Source: Candidatus Dadabacteria bacterium
GTDB lineage: Bacteria; Desulfobacterota_D; UBA1144; Nemesobacterales; UBA2774
Assembly (NCBI GenBank): GCA_030632765.1
Contig: DAOVUC010000102.1
Location: 1 to 6,314 of the forward strand
Direction of reading: 5' to 3'
DNA length: 6,314 nt
Below the pieces are notes generated by a model. The model was not told the DNA's origin. It did not search any database and worked only from the letters and a program-made list of their open reading frames with translations. A program made the position numbers and the translations under genes. This document shows, piece after piece, positions 1 through 5,685 of this stretch; within the stretch, counting starts at the first letter, position 1; every line of letters starts with the position of its first letter.

Positions 1-32
1 AGATATCTAGGAAGATAGATAACTTAGGGTTT

Positions 33-48
33 TGGCACGTCAGTTGCA
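33..48 (+). promoter_or_regulatory. sigma-54 (-24/-12) promoter of the methyltransferase gene
   Basis: TGGCAC at 33-38, a 5-nt spacer (GTCAG) and TTGCA at 44-48 match the RpoN consensus TGGCAC-N5-TTGCW at every position. The invariant GG (34-35) and GC (46-47) are exactly 10 nt apart. The start of transcription would fall near base 59, giving a leader of about 118 nt before the ATG at 177. A promoter of this class needs an AAA+ activator bound upstream; those sites would lie mostly outside the window. The activator encoded at 1915-3471 is the obvious local candidate, by inference only. Confidence 0.85.
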
Positions 49-163
49 TTATATATAGCTGTAACAAATTAAATCTATTTAGAAAGTGGTAAGTAGCGTC
101 GTGATTGAAATAAATAGACTAAGCGGATGTCAGAGAATATAGTTAAAAGGTAGAATAATTAAC

Positions 164-169
164 GGAGGT
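164..169 (+). promoter_or_regulatory. Ribosome binding site for the methyltransferase
   Basis: GGAGGT ends 7 nt before the ATG at 177, an optimal Shine-Dalgarno placement. It supports that ATG as the start. Confidence 0.85.
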
Positions 170-176
170 AATAAAA

Positions 177-965
177 ATGGCTGTAAAATGTCCGGCAAGT
201 TTTGATGTAGATAGTTTACGTGAGCAGGTGCATGCGACGTATACGCAGGTGGCTAATGATCCAAACGGTGATTTTCATTTTCACCGGGGCCCTGAGTATG
301 CGAGCGAGTACCTTAGATATGATAAGGAAGAATTGGACCAACTCCCCCAAGAGTGTACAGCGCGTTTTGCAGGGGTCGGCAATCCTCACCGTATAGGCGA
401 AATTAAGGAAGGTCAAACCGTGCTAGACCATGCTTGCGGAGCTGGGATGGACCTGCTTTTAGCAGCAAAAAAGGTAGGACCTACAGGTAAAGCAATCGGT
501 GTAGATATGACTGAAGGGATGAGAAAGGTCGCCCGGGCCGCGGCTGAGAAAGCTGGTCTTTCAGATACAGTCGAGATACGTGAGGGTTTATTTGAAGAGC
601 TGCCGGTTGAGGACTCGAGTGTAGATGTTGTCATTTCTAACGGTGTAGTGAATCTCGCGCCCGATAAAGAAAAGGTCTTTAATGAGATTTATAGGGTTCT
701 TAAACCGGGCGGAAGGCTGTTTTTAGCCGATGTGGTTGTTCAGAGAGAACTGACTCTTGAAGCAAGAAGTAATCCAGAAATCTGGGCCGCATGCATAGGC
801 GGAGCGCTTCCCGAACCCGAATTGACAACAATTAGCTCTGACTTAGGATTTTCAGATACACGGGTAACCGAATATTTTGATTGTTTTAAAAACACCTCCG
901 CCGAGGAAAAAGTGTCAAAAGATTTATACGTTAAGGCGGTTAACTTTTTTGCCAGAAAACCGTGA
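177..965 (+). CDS. ArsM-fold SAM-dependent methyltransferase, non-canonical clade
   Basis: A 262-residue cytosolic class I methyltransferase. The SAM site is clear: motif I VLDHACGAGMD (residues 82-92), the acidic loop IGVDM (107-111), motif IV region ISNGVVNL (153-160) and RVLKPGGRL (173-181). Overall architecture and length resemble arsenite methyltransferases (ArsM), including the WAACIGGALPE block (203-213). From memory of the ArsM family, the As(III)-binding cysteines sit in the GCGNP, SNCV-NL and late C-x-GGA segments. Here the first is FAGVGNP (V67) and the second is SNGVVNL (G156); only C206 survives. Other cysteines are C5, C60, C87 and C236. The N-terminal FHFHRGPEY segment (33-41) and the C-terminal DCFKNTSAEEKVSKDL segment (235-250) look like marks of a separate methyltransferase clade. 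Arsenite as substrate is therefore doubtful; the true acceptor is unknown. It is transcribed alone from the sigma-54 promoter at 33-48. The methyltransferase call is secure; the substrate is not. Confidence 0.93.
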   Translation: MAVKCPASFDVDSLREQVHATYTQVANDPNGDFHFHRGPEYASEYLRYDKEELDQLPQECTARFAGVGNPHRIGEIKEGQTVLDHACGAGMDLLLAAKKVGPTGKAIGVDMTEGMRKVARAAAEKAGLSDTVEIREGLFEELPVEDSSVDVVISNGVVNLAPDKEKVFNEIYRVLKPGGRLFLADVVVQRELTLEARSNPEIWAACIGGALPEPELTTISSDLGFSDTRVTEYFDCFKNTSAEEKVSKDLYVKAVNFFARKP

Positions 966-992
966 TATGCAGTCTGAATTTTGTCCTGCATA
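966..992 (+). terminator. Weak hairpin just after the methyltransferase stop
   Basis: TATGCAG (966-972) pairs with CTGCATA (986-992), a 7-bp stem with a 13-nt loop, starting directly after the TGA. No T-run follows, so it may be an inefficient terminator or an mRNA 3'-end stabiliser. Confidence 0.3.
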
Positions 993-1141
993 GTTGTAAG
1001 ATTCAAGATATTGTGTTACTAGTAATAATATCCCGCGAATATATTCATTATTTAGGGTGTTAAAAAAAATTTTGTATTGCGGTATCAAGTACTATAAATT
1101 AGTAATATGATGTAAAGTATCAATGATGTAAAATATCTATA

Positions 1142-1147
1142 AGGAGG
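1142..1147 (+). promoter_or_regulatory. Ribosome binding site that selects the start of the exported protein
   Basis: AGGAGG lies only 1 nt from the ATG at 1149 but 7 nt from the in-frame ATG at 1155. The second ATG is therefore the likely start. Confidence 0.75.
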
Positions 1148-1154
1148 TATGAAT

Positions 1155-1508
1155 ATGCAACGTATTAAATTTGTAGCATTGTCTTTAATCCTGGGAATGG
1201 CTTTTTCAGTTTCTCTAAGTGCTTTTTCCCATTCAGCAGATGAGGGTACGCAGACTCTCCAAGGTAATGTAGTATGTCTAATACCTGATTATGAAAAAGG
1301 TACCGTGAAGCCGGTTATCGCTTCAGGGCCTTGTGATGGCTTGCCACCTCATGAGCATGTTTTAGTTACCAAAAACACGGTTTATTCTCTTCAGGGACTG
1401 CAAGACGGTTTGATGAAGATAACACAAAGTTCTAATAGGACCAATGTGAAAATCACTGGAAAGGTAGAGGGGAGTGATCAAACCGCTTGGGTACTATTCG
1501 TTAAATAA
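1155..1508 (+). CDS. Small exported protein of unknown function
   Basis: A 117-residue protein from the ATG at 1155; an upstream ATG at 1149 would add two residues but sits too close to the ribosome binding site. The N-terminus is a typical signal peptide: basic MQRIK, then a hydrophobic stretch (about residues 6-24), then a small-residue region with possible cleavage between residues 25 and 29. There is no lipobox cysteine. The mature part has two cysteines, C41 (NVVCLIPDY) and C60 (SGPCDGLPP), plus H66 and H68 in PPHEHVLV. These could form a disulfide or a metal site. Alternating beta-type segments ending NVKITGKVEG...AWVLFVK suggest a small beta-barrel (OB-like) fold, which is a guess. I do not recognise the family. 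It lies about 190 bp after the methyltransferase and is followed by a strong hairpin, so it is probably its own transcription unit. No convincing promoter was found upstream. Confidence 0.8.
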   Translation: MQRIKFVALSLILGMAFSVSLSAFSHSADEGTQTLQGNVVCLIPDYEKGTVKPVIASGPCDGLPPHEHVLVTKNTVYSLQGLQDGLMKITQSSNRTNVKITGKVEGSDQTAWVLFVK

Positions 1509-1517
1509 ACGAAAATT

Positions 1518-1548
1518 CTCGAGGAGAGATATTGTATCTCTCCTTGAG
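1518..1548 (+). terminator. Long hairpin after the exported-protein gene
   Basis: The arm at 1518-1531 (CTCGAGGAGAGATA) pairs with 1535-1548 (TATCTCTCCTTGAG). This is a 14-bp stem with one G-U pair and a TTG loop, 9 nt after the stop codon. No T-tract follows, so a Rho-independent role is only likely, not certain. As an almost perfect dyad it could act on either strand. Confidence 0.55.
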
Positions 1549-1873
1549 ACCTCAAATATGACCCGGAAGAAATAAAATAGTGTAGAGAAGACCGGCTGTG
1601 CTTTATCTTGGGGAGACCGGCCAAAGTGTTAATTCAATTTCGTCTATATCAATTTCAGCCTGAAACTCGATCATTTTACTTAAGATAAGCCCAATTCCGG
1701 CCTTGATAGCTCGAGAGGGGCATCTTTTAGGCCCCGGTACAAACAATTTTTTTTAAGGATGTTAATTAATATATTGGTTGTTTTAGGTCTAATCCGTAAC
1801 CTCCATAAATGAACCTTACTCTTTCCTGATAGGGCTCTAACAAAATAATTTATCATAAATAACGACTCTTAAT
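1549..1873. other. Gene-poor interval
   Basis: No intact gene is supported here. It contains a direct repeat AGACCGGC (1589-1596 and 1614-1621), a small dyad GGGGC...GCCCC (1717-1721 with 1731-1735) and an 8-T run at 1747-1754 that is 11 nt from that dyad. The minus strand has a 49-codon open frame (1603-1752) with protein-like composition but no start signal; it is treated under findings. Confidence 0.5.
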
Positions 1874-1918
1874 ATGAGGAGAGACTTAATTGACCCCGCT
1901 TTAGCATATATGCTATGA
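1874..1918 (+). CDS. Possible 14-codon leader ORF overlapping the activator start
   Basis: ATG at 1874 opens a 14-residue frame (MRRDLIDPALAYML) whose TGA (1916-1918) overlaps the activator's ATG (1915-1917) as ATGA, the classic arrangement for translational coupling. The ATG at 1874 has no ribosome binding site of its own, and the peptide may be chance. It is listed because the activator's own start lacks a well-placed ribosome binding site. Confidence 0.2.
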   Translation: MRRDLIDPALAYML

Positions 1919-1919
1919 T
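1890..1919 (+). promoter_or_regulatory. Possible sigma-70 promoter overlapping the activator start codon
   Basis: TTGACC (1890-1895) and TATGAT (1914-1919) are separated by 18 nt and each is close to the sigma-70 consensus. Transcription would start near 1926, inside the annotated frame. Use of this promoter would force a downstream start such as TTG 1954 or ATG 2005. It may equally be coincidence. Confidence 0.3.
1902..1915. repeat. 14-bp perfect palindrome at the activator start
   Basis: TAGCATATATGCTA is a perfect inverted repeat that ends on the first base of the ATG at 1915 and lies between the putative -35 and -10. The position suits an operator for autoregulation. The AT-rich core makes chance occurrence possible. 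Confidence 0.4.
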
Positions 1920-3471
1920 CGAGTATAAAATTAAAAAAGTTGGGGGTAAGAAGTTGACAGTTACAAGTGGGATTGGCCGATCCATCCTTTTCAACCTCAG
2001 AAGTATGATGAGGATGGAAAGGGATATTAACTCACTTTTGGATTTCATCGTAACGGAGTCTGCCAGGATTGCTAATTCGGACAGAGCTAGCCTTTTCCTT
2101 TATGATGAAAAGCGTCACCAGTTTTGGTCAAAAATTGCTTTAGGCACTACCGAGGTTATCCGTTTTGACGCCGACCTGGGTATAGCGGGAAAGGTATTTA
2201 AAACAGGAAAAACCATATATACCGAAGACGCGTATAAAGAAAAGAGCTTTAATCCCTCAATAGATAAAAAAACCGGGCTTATTACAAAGTCGCTTATCTG
2301 TTTGCCCCTTAAAAATGTTGATGATAAAGCGATAGGGATTCTTCAGGTTCTTAATAAAATCGATGGGGTTTTCACTAAAGAGGACGAAGGGATCTTAGAA
2401 ATCTTCGCAAGTAACGCTGCTGTCGCCATAGAAAATGCAACATTGATAGATGAGCTTGAGGAATCAAAAACGCTGCTTCAGCAGGAAAACCATATATTAA
2501 AACAAAGGTCCAAGGGCAAGTTTTTTGTTAACAATATAATAGGGTCCAGCCCTAAAATCAATGAAGTTGTGAGGATAATAGAGAAAATTGCCAATAGTCC
2601 GCTTGATGTTCTTATTAGTGGTGAAAGCGGAACCGGAAAGGAACTTGCCGCCCGAATGACCCATTACAACAGCAGCCGCTCAGAGGCGTCCTTTGTCGAT
2701 ATTAATTGCGCGGCTCTTCCCGAGAGTCTTCTTGAGAGTGAACTCTTCGGTATTGAAAAGGGAGTCGCAACCGGAGTCGATAAAAGAGAGGGGAAAATTG
2801 AACAGGCAAACGGCGGTACCCTCTTTTTGGACGAATTGTGCGAAATGAGCCTCTCGGCACAGGCTAAACTGCTCAGGGTTCTTCAGGAAAGAAAGGTTGT
2901 AAGGCTTGGTGCTAAGAAATCTATTGACGTCGATATGAGAGTTGTGGGTGCTACTAATAAAGATTTGTTAAATGAAATTCAAAAAGGTAATTTCCGTGAG
3001 GATCTTTATTACAGATTGAACGTTGTACATATTCATATGCCTTCACTTAAGGAACTTAGAGAGGATATTCCTGTTCTCGCAAAACACTTTTTATCTGACA
3101 TAGGGCAAAAAATAGGGAAAGATCAGATCCGTTTCTCACTTGATGCTTTAAACTCTTTAAGTAACTATTCATGGCCGGGGAATGTGAGAGAGTTGGAAAA
3201 TGAGGTGAAGCGGGCGTCAATAATGACTGAGGGTGATATAATTGGAATTACCGATATCTCAGAGCATATCAGGAATCCGATTGATAGGGTTAATTGGGGG
3301 AATGATATAACTGACGGTCCTCAAACTCTTAAAGAAACCGTTCAAAGAATAGAAATAAACATGATTAAGGATGCACTTCAAAAAACAGGCGGCAACAAAG
3401 AAAGGGCTTCAGAGCTTTTAGGCATAACGAGACAGGGTTTATTTAAAAAAATCAAACGGTACGGGCTTTAA
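1915..3471 (+). CDS. GAF-AAA+-Fis sigma-54-dependent transcriptional activator
   Basis: A 518-residue bacterial enhancer-binding protein. Residues about 38-178 form a GAF sensor close to the phosphodiesterase/cyclase type, with NRASLFLYD-like, DAYKEKSFNPSIDKKTG and NK(147-148)...F153-x3-D157-E158, the NKxnFx3DE signature of cyclic-nucleotide-binding GAF domains. A short coiled-coil linker (about 178-200) follows. The AAA+ core has Walker A GESGTGKE (236-243), Walker B GGTLFLDE (300-307), sensor I ATN (346-348), the REDLYYRL arginine region (361-368) and sensor II PGNVREL (421-427). The C-terminus (about 485-518) is a Fis-type helix-turn-helix. The sigma-54-contacting loop GAFTGA is here GVATGV (283-288); the threonine is kept and the phenylalanine is replaced. 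The usual DEIGDMS is DELCEMS. There is no receiver domain, so control is by ligand rather than phosphorylation. The start is uncertain: ATG 1915 lacks a spaced ribosome binding site, a stop at 1891 closes the frame upstream, and GAGGAG at 1876-1881 lies too far away. Confidence 0.94.
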   Translation: MIEYKIKKVGGKKLTVTSGIGRSILFNLRSMMRMERDINSLLDFIVTESARIANSDRASLFLYDEKRHQFWSKIALGTTEVIRFDADLGIAGKVFKTGKTIYTEDAYKEKSFNPSIDKKTGLITKSLICLPLKNVDDKAIGILQVLNKIDGVFTKEDEGILEIFASNAAVAIENATLIDELEESKTLLQQENHILKQRSKGKFFVNNIIGSSPKINEVVRIIEKIANSPLDVLISGESGTGKELAARMTHYNSSRSEASFVDINCAALPESLLESELFGIEKGVATGVDKREGKIEQANGGTLFLDELCEMSLSAQAKLLRVLQERKVVRLGAKKSIDVDMRVVGATNKDLLNEIQKGNFREDLYYRLNVVHIHMPSLKELREDIPVLAKHFLSDIGQKIGKDQIRFSLDALNSLSNYSWPGNVRELENEVKRASIMTEGDIIGITDISEHIRNPIDRVNWGNDITDGPQTLKETVQRIEINMIKDALQKTGGNKERASELLGITRQGLFKKIKRYGL

Positions 3472-3583
3472 ATAGCACAACAAACTATAGAGAATGAATC
3501 ATATATTAATGAGCCGATTGGATTTACGTTCGTACCTCTATTCCTGCAATAATGCCGCTATTTCCTTTGATACAAATACATAT

Positions 3584-3589
3584 TATAAT
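3584..3589 (+). promoter_or_regulatory. Possible -10 element for the hydrolase gene
   Basis: A perfect TATAAT lies 40 nt before the ATT start. No good -35 is present at 16-18 nt: TTTCCT at 3561-3566 is poor, and TTGATA at 3567-3572 is only 11 nt away. The gene may instead be read through from the activator. Confidence 0.3.
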
Positions 3590-3614
3590 AAAGCTAATTA
3601 AATTTAACTAACTT

Positions 3615-3620
3615 AAGGAG
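3615..3620 (+). promoter_or_regulatory. Ribosome binding site indicating an ATT start
   Basis: AAGGAG ends 8 nt before ATT at 3629-3631. No ATG, GTG or TTG lies in the hydrolase frame within reach, and an in-frame TGA at 3623-3625 closes the frame just upstream. Confidence 0.75.
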
Positions 3621-3628
3621 ACTGAAAA

Positions 3629-4390
3629 ATTAAGCTAACTATACTTGGATCAGGAACTTGCGTACCATATGATAGGCGGGGATCTTCAGGATATATGCTT
3701 GAGCTTTCTAACTCAAAAATACTTCTTGATTGCGGAAGCGGTTCAACTTGGAAACTCGCTGGGCTAGGAATCAATTATTTAATGATTGATCATATATTCT
3801 TATCACACCTACACCCTGATCACACCGGAGATTTGGTTCCATTCCTATTTGCTACAAAATACGCCTATGGGTCCCCTTATGGGTCTTACAGGGAAAAACC
3901 CCTATATTTATGGGGAGGGGAGGGATTTATAAACTTTTTCAACACTTTACGGGTAGCGTATAAGGATTGGATAGTCCCTGAAGCGCTTAATGTAGACGAG
4001 CTTGAAGAAAGCACTAAAGAATTTAATGATTTCACCCTGACCAGTGTCAGAACTCCGCACATTGAAAGCAGCATGGCATACAGAATTGAGGCGGAGGGAA
4101 AATCCATTGTCTACTCTGGTGATACCGACTATTCAGAATCTTTTATTGAACTCTCCACTGATACCGATGTTCTACTGATAGAATGTGCTTTGGCGAGCGA
4201 TGAATCAAAGCTAGAAGGTCATCTTACACCAAGCAAAGTCATAGAGATTGTTAATATATCTAAGGCTAAAAAGGTAGTGGTTACACACCTTTATCCAAGA
4301 TGCGATCAGGAAAGAGTAGTAGAAACGATAGGAGCGAATGTCGGAGTAGAAGTAATAGAAGCCCAGGATCTCTTAGAGATTGAGATATAG
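3629..4390 (+). CDS. RNase Z-like metallo-beta-lactamase-fold hydrolase with an ATT start
   Basis: A 253-residue metallohydrolase when read from ATT at 3629. From there it begins I/M-KLTILGSGTCVP, the first beta-strand and GSGT loop typical of RNase Z/arylsulfatase-type proteins. From the first ATG (3695) it would be 231 residues and lose that strand. Zinc ligands are evident: HLHPDH (H60, H62, D64, H65), H144 (TPHIESS), D165 (YSGDTD) and H220 (VTHLYP), with an RNase Z-like HLTP motif at H198. The long arm of true tRNase Z was not recognised, so the substrate may be a phosphodiester or another ester rather than pre-tRNA. The protein is cytosolic with no signal peptide. It lies about 160 bp downstream of the activator on the same strand. 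AUU initiation is known for infC and pcnB in E. coli and is rare elsewhere. A sequencing error or a start-codon mutation (ATG to ATT) is the main alternative. Confidence 0.88.
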   Translation: MKLTILGSGTCVPYDRRGSSGYMLELSNSKILLDCGSGSTWKLAGLGINYLMIDHIFLSHLHPDHTGDLVPFLFATKYAYGSPYGSYREKPLYLWGGEGFINFFNTLRVAYKDWIVPEALNVDELEESTKEFNDFTLTSVRTPHIESSMAYRIEAEGKSIVYSGDTDYSESFIELSTDTDVLLIECALASDESKLEGHLTPSKVIEIVNISKAKKVVVTHLYPRCDQERVVETIGANVGVEVIEAQDLLEIEI

Positions 4391-4806
4391 ATTCGGCATC
4401 ATTGTTGTCTCTGTAAAGTCGATGAAAATGAAATCCTTAGGGTATCCCCTCCATAAAGTTTCTCGTATTAAGCTTCGGGCATTAATTTCTTAAACCGTAG
4501 GCTTAACGTTGTGATTCATTCTAAATAAGTTCTTCGGATCGTACTTATTTTTTACTTGTACCCCTCTATCTCTTTTTCCATACTGTCTCATATGTTTCTG
4601 AACTTTTACATACCTATTACGATTATAGAACTAACACTATTGTAATAAATTTTGATCTTGCCGGACCTGTTACAAAATGGAAGATGATAAGACATCGCAC
4701 AGACCCTCTTCCTTGGCTCGAAAAGAAACAGGGTGGAGAATAGTAAACATACCGTGGTACTCAATTGATTGTAAGAAAGTGTAAGAACCCCGGGGGACCT
4801 ACCATC
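4391..4806. other. Interval without an intact gene
   Basis: This region between convergent genes holds the oxidoreductase remnant at 4490-4630 (minus). A CCCCGGGG palindrome (4788-4795) lies just beyond the cyclase stop. The plus strand has an open frame of about 72 codons ending at TAG 4741-4743, with no usable start and no recognisable domain. No clear terminator with a T-run was found for either flanking gene except the hairpin at 4523-4553, which lies inside the remnant. Confidence 0.5.
4490..4630 (-). pseudogene. C-terminal remnant of a BBE-type FAD-linked oxidoreductase
   Basis: A 46-codon minus-strand frame ending at TAA (4490-4492) reads ...KYDPKNLFRMN-HNVKPTV at its end. That is the signature C-terminus of FAD-binding oxidoreductases with a berberine bridge enzyme (BBE) domain, typically KYDPxNLFRxNxNIxP. 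The intact enzyme is usually 450 or more residues and oxidises a small-molecule substrate through a flavin covalently or tightly bound by an N-terminal domain. Here the frame is closed by TAG at 4631-4633, and no matching FAD domain could be read farther upstream in any minus frame up to the cyclase. The rest has therefore been deleted or has decayed. The middle of the frame (QYGKRDRG) is only weakly family-like. It is read as a relic of a lost gene. Confidence 0.6.
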
Positions 4807-5646
4807 CTATGTCACCTGCCATCCGACCTTACACAGCCAGACAGGCTCATCGAACCCTCGCAGTGTCTTCTCACTCATATCCGAGAATGGTAATTTCTTA
4901 CCAATGGACAAGTTTTGTATTACACGCGTTACCAAAATCTGATCAGGTTCAGCATGGTCACAGATGCGAGCAGCGAGTTGTACGGTGGAACCGAATAGAT
5001 CCTGGCCTTCCGTGACAGGCTCACCGGCGCTAAGGCCGATACGAACGTGAATAGTAGTGATGGGATCATTTTTGTTATAAGAAGCAAAACCTCTTTGGAT
5101 AGAAATAGCGCACTCGACGGCGCGGGAAGTAGAGCCAAAGGAAATCATGAAACCGTCACCGGTGTGTTTAACTTCACTGCCGCCATGAGTTTTTATAGCG
5201 TCTCGAATTATGGCATTGTGAGCGTGTAAAAGTTCCATCGCCTTTTCGTCCCCGAGGCTCGTTGTTATAGACGTGGAACCCTCCATATCCGTGAACATGA
5301 TGGTGCGAAAGGCGGAGTCTACGACCGGCACCTCACTGATGGAATCAACTGGTTTTGCCGGCATTGGCAGGTCCTCAACTCTACCTAAGAACGCGTTTAC
5401 AGTATCAGGATCTACTTCGATGACTTTGTTGGGAACATCGCCGTGAGCTTCCCTGTGCATATTCTTGACCGCTTGTTTCTGCTTAGCTTCTATTAAACAA
5501 AAAACCGTATCCCTTGCTTCATCAACCCAATATGTGATGGCCTTGCAGCCATGCTTGTCCTGGATTTCAAGATCTTTCTGATGGGCATCGGCAACTTCCC
5601 TTGCAGTCAAGCCTTTGGTGTCGTGACGATCCATATAGATTGGCAT
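4807..5646 (-). CDS. DUF4242 domain fused to a class III nucleotide cyclase
   Basis: A 279-residue cytosolic protein. Residues about 1-80 (MPIYMDRHD...GCKAITYWVD...TVFCLIEA...AHGDVPNKVIEV) match DUF4242, the small ferredoxin-like family that includes the nickel-binding SCO4226-type proteins. Residues about 112-279 form a class III adenylate/guanylate cyclase catalytic domain. The two metal aspartates are D120 (FTDMEGST) and D164 (HTGDGF), K160 is the base-selecting lysine, and D217 lies in DLFGST. The transition-state pair, usually Asn-x3-Arg, is Q223 and R227; the glutamine variant also occurs in related bacterial cyclases as I recall them. The product would be cAMP or cGMP from ATP or GTP, probably as a dimer. 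K160 and D217 favour ATP, but specificity is not certain. AAGGAGG (5656-5662, minus) sits 9 nt before the ATG, so the start is firm. It is convergent with the hydrolase and divergent from the gene at 5882. DUF4242 is presumably the sensory or dimerising part. Confidence 0.93.
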   Translation of the reverse strand: MPIYMDRHDTKGLTAREVADAHQKDLEIQDKHGCKAITYWVDEARDTVFCLIEAKQKQAVKNMHREAHGDVPNKVIEVDPDTVNAFLGRVEDLPMPAKPVDSISEVPVVDSAFRTIMFTDMEGSTSITTSLGDEKAMELLHAHNAIIRDAIKTHGGSEVKHTGDGFMISFGSTSRAVECAISIQRGFASYNKNDPITTIHVRIGLSAGEPVTEGQDLFGSTVQLAARICDHAEPDQILVTRVIQNLSIGKKLPFSDMSEKTLRGFDEPVWLCKVGWQVT

Positions 5647-5679
5647 ATATTTCTCCCTCCTTCAAACTTGAGATCCTAT

Positions 5680-5685
5680 ATTATA
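5680..5685 (-). promoter_or_regulatory. Possible -10 element of the cyclase gene
   Basis: TATAAT on the minus strand lies 33 nt before the ATG at 5646, leaving room for a short leader that includes the ribosome binding site. The -35 at 17 nt (TAGAAC) is weak. Confidence 0.4.

Noticed and set aside
1589..1621. Direct repeat AGACCGGC as a regulatory pair or repeat array
   Set aside because: Only two 8-bp copies exist, with no third copy and no relation to a promoter.
1718..1733. GG-N10-GC spacing (1719-1732) as a sigma-54 promoter for the activator
   Set aside because: The -12 half reads AGGCC rather than TTGCW and the -24 half is GGGCAT. The spacing arises from a small GGGGC/GCCCC dyad.
4523..4553. 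AAATAAGT...ACTTATTT hairpin with following T-run, as a terminator for the hydrolase gene
   Set aside because: It lies inside the BBE remnant, where the same bases encode the conserved KYDPKNLF segment, so the dyad is probably incidental. It is also about 130 nt beyond the stop and AT-rich with a 12-nt loop.
4525..4743. Plus-strand open frame of about 72 codons
   Set aside because: It has no start codon with a ribosome binding site, overlaps the minus-strand remnant and shows no recognisable domain.
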